This document shows, in pieces, positions 46,792-47,021 of a stretch of DNA of 47,021 nucleotides. The notes beneath the pieces were generated by a model. That model was given only the letters and a program-made list of their open reading frames with translations. It made no database searches and was not told the origin of the DNA. A program made the translations under genes and the position numbers. Within the stretch, counting starts at the first letter, position 1, and each line of letters opens with the position of its first letter. Origin of the DNA: Nanoarchaeum sp. (GTDB taxonomy: Archaea > Nanobdellota > Nanobdellia > SCGC-AAA011-G17 > PNOQ01); NCBI GenBank assembly GCA_013824915.1, contig PNOQ01000024.1:1-47021 (forward strand). Direction: 5' to 3'.

Positions 46792-47021
46792 ATGATAAAT
46801 CATGATATTAAACCAACAGGAATTGCTTCCGCTTACGTTGAAGCACCATTTGATATAGCCTTAGAAGAATTAGAAGAAGCAGGCTACAAACCAATTTCTT
46901 TAGAACAAAATGCAAGATTAAGAATCCAGCAAGGTAAAGGCGCTGATGTTTCTAGAAAGGGAAATTGGACAAGAGAAGGATTTATTTATATCCCTGGTGC
47001 AGACAAAGTTAGAATAGTTAG
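46792..47021 (+). CDS. hypothetical protein, truncated by window end
   Basis: open frame MINHDIKPTGIASAYVEAPFDIALEELEEAGYKPISLEQNARLRIQQGKGADVSRKGNWTREGFIYIPGADKVRIV... Confidence 0.65.
   Translation, partial: MINHDIKPTGIASAYVEAPFDIALEELEEAGYKPISLEQNARLRIQQGKGADVSRKGNWTREGFIYIPGADKVRIV

Noticed and set aside
1-47021. CRISPR arrays, transposases, integrases, prophage genes
   Set aside because: No regularly spaced repeats and no recognisable cas, tnp, int or phage structural genes seen on reading the window and ORF track

Overview
AT-rich archaeal chromosomal window of 47 kb, most likely from a reduced-genome DPANN-type archaeon (Pacearchaeota/Woesearchaeota-like; lineage is inference). Archaeal identity rests on the Rpp30/Pop5, proteasome alpha, SBDS, Rrp4/Rrp41/Rrp42, rpoK, enolase, uS2, eL33/uL16, Mre11/Rad50 and archaeal RNase J genes. 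Other modules: deoxynucleotide synthesis and salvage (ThyX, TMK, kinase-dCMP deaminase fusion, UMP kinase, deoxynucleoside kinase); a tRNA thiolation / ubiquitin-like sulfur-carrier operon (TtuA/NcsA, -GG protein, Trx-like protein, E1-like protein); TerC; PEP synthase; and one tRNA-Val(TAC). I saw no CRISPR array, transposase or integrase. Most interesting items: (1) a compact secreted RHS-core protein whose C-terminal domain carries a His/Cys arrangement like clan CD (caspase/gingipain-like) peptidases, convergent with a secreted YkuD-type L,D-transpeptidase in an archaeon; (2) gene-end scars at rad50 and sua5 (and possibly rnp2), where a diverged, mostly synonymously different copy of a gene terminus sits on the far side of inserted accessory genes, suggesting homology-facilitated acquisition of single genes without an integrase; (3) several operator-like structures: a TrmB palindrome, 10-bp-phased repeats beside a membrane-anchored wHTH regulator, and a 10-bp inverted repeat with 84-bp centre spacing beside a double-Lrp protein.
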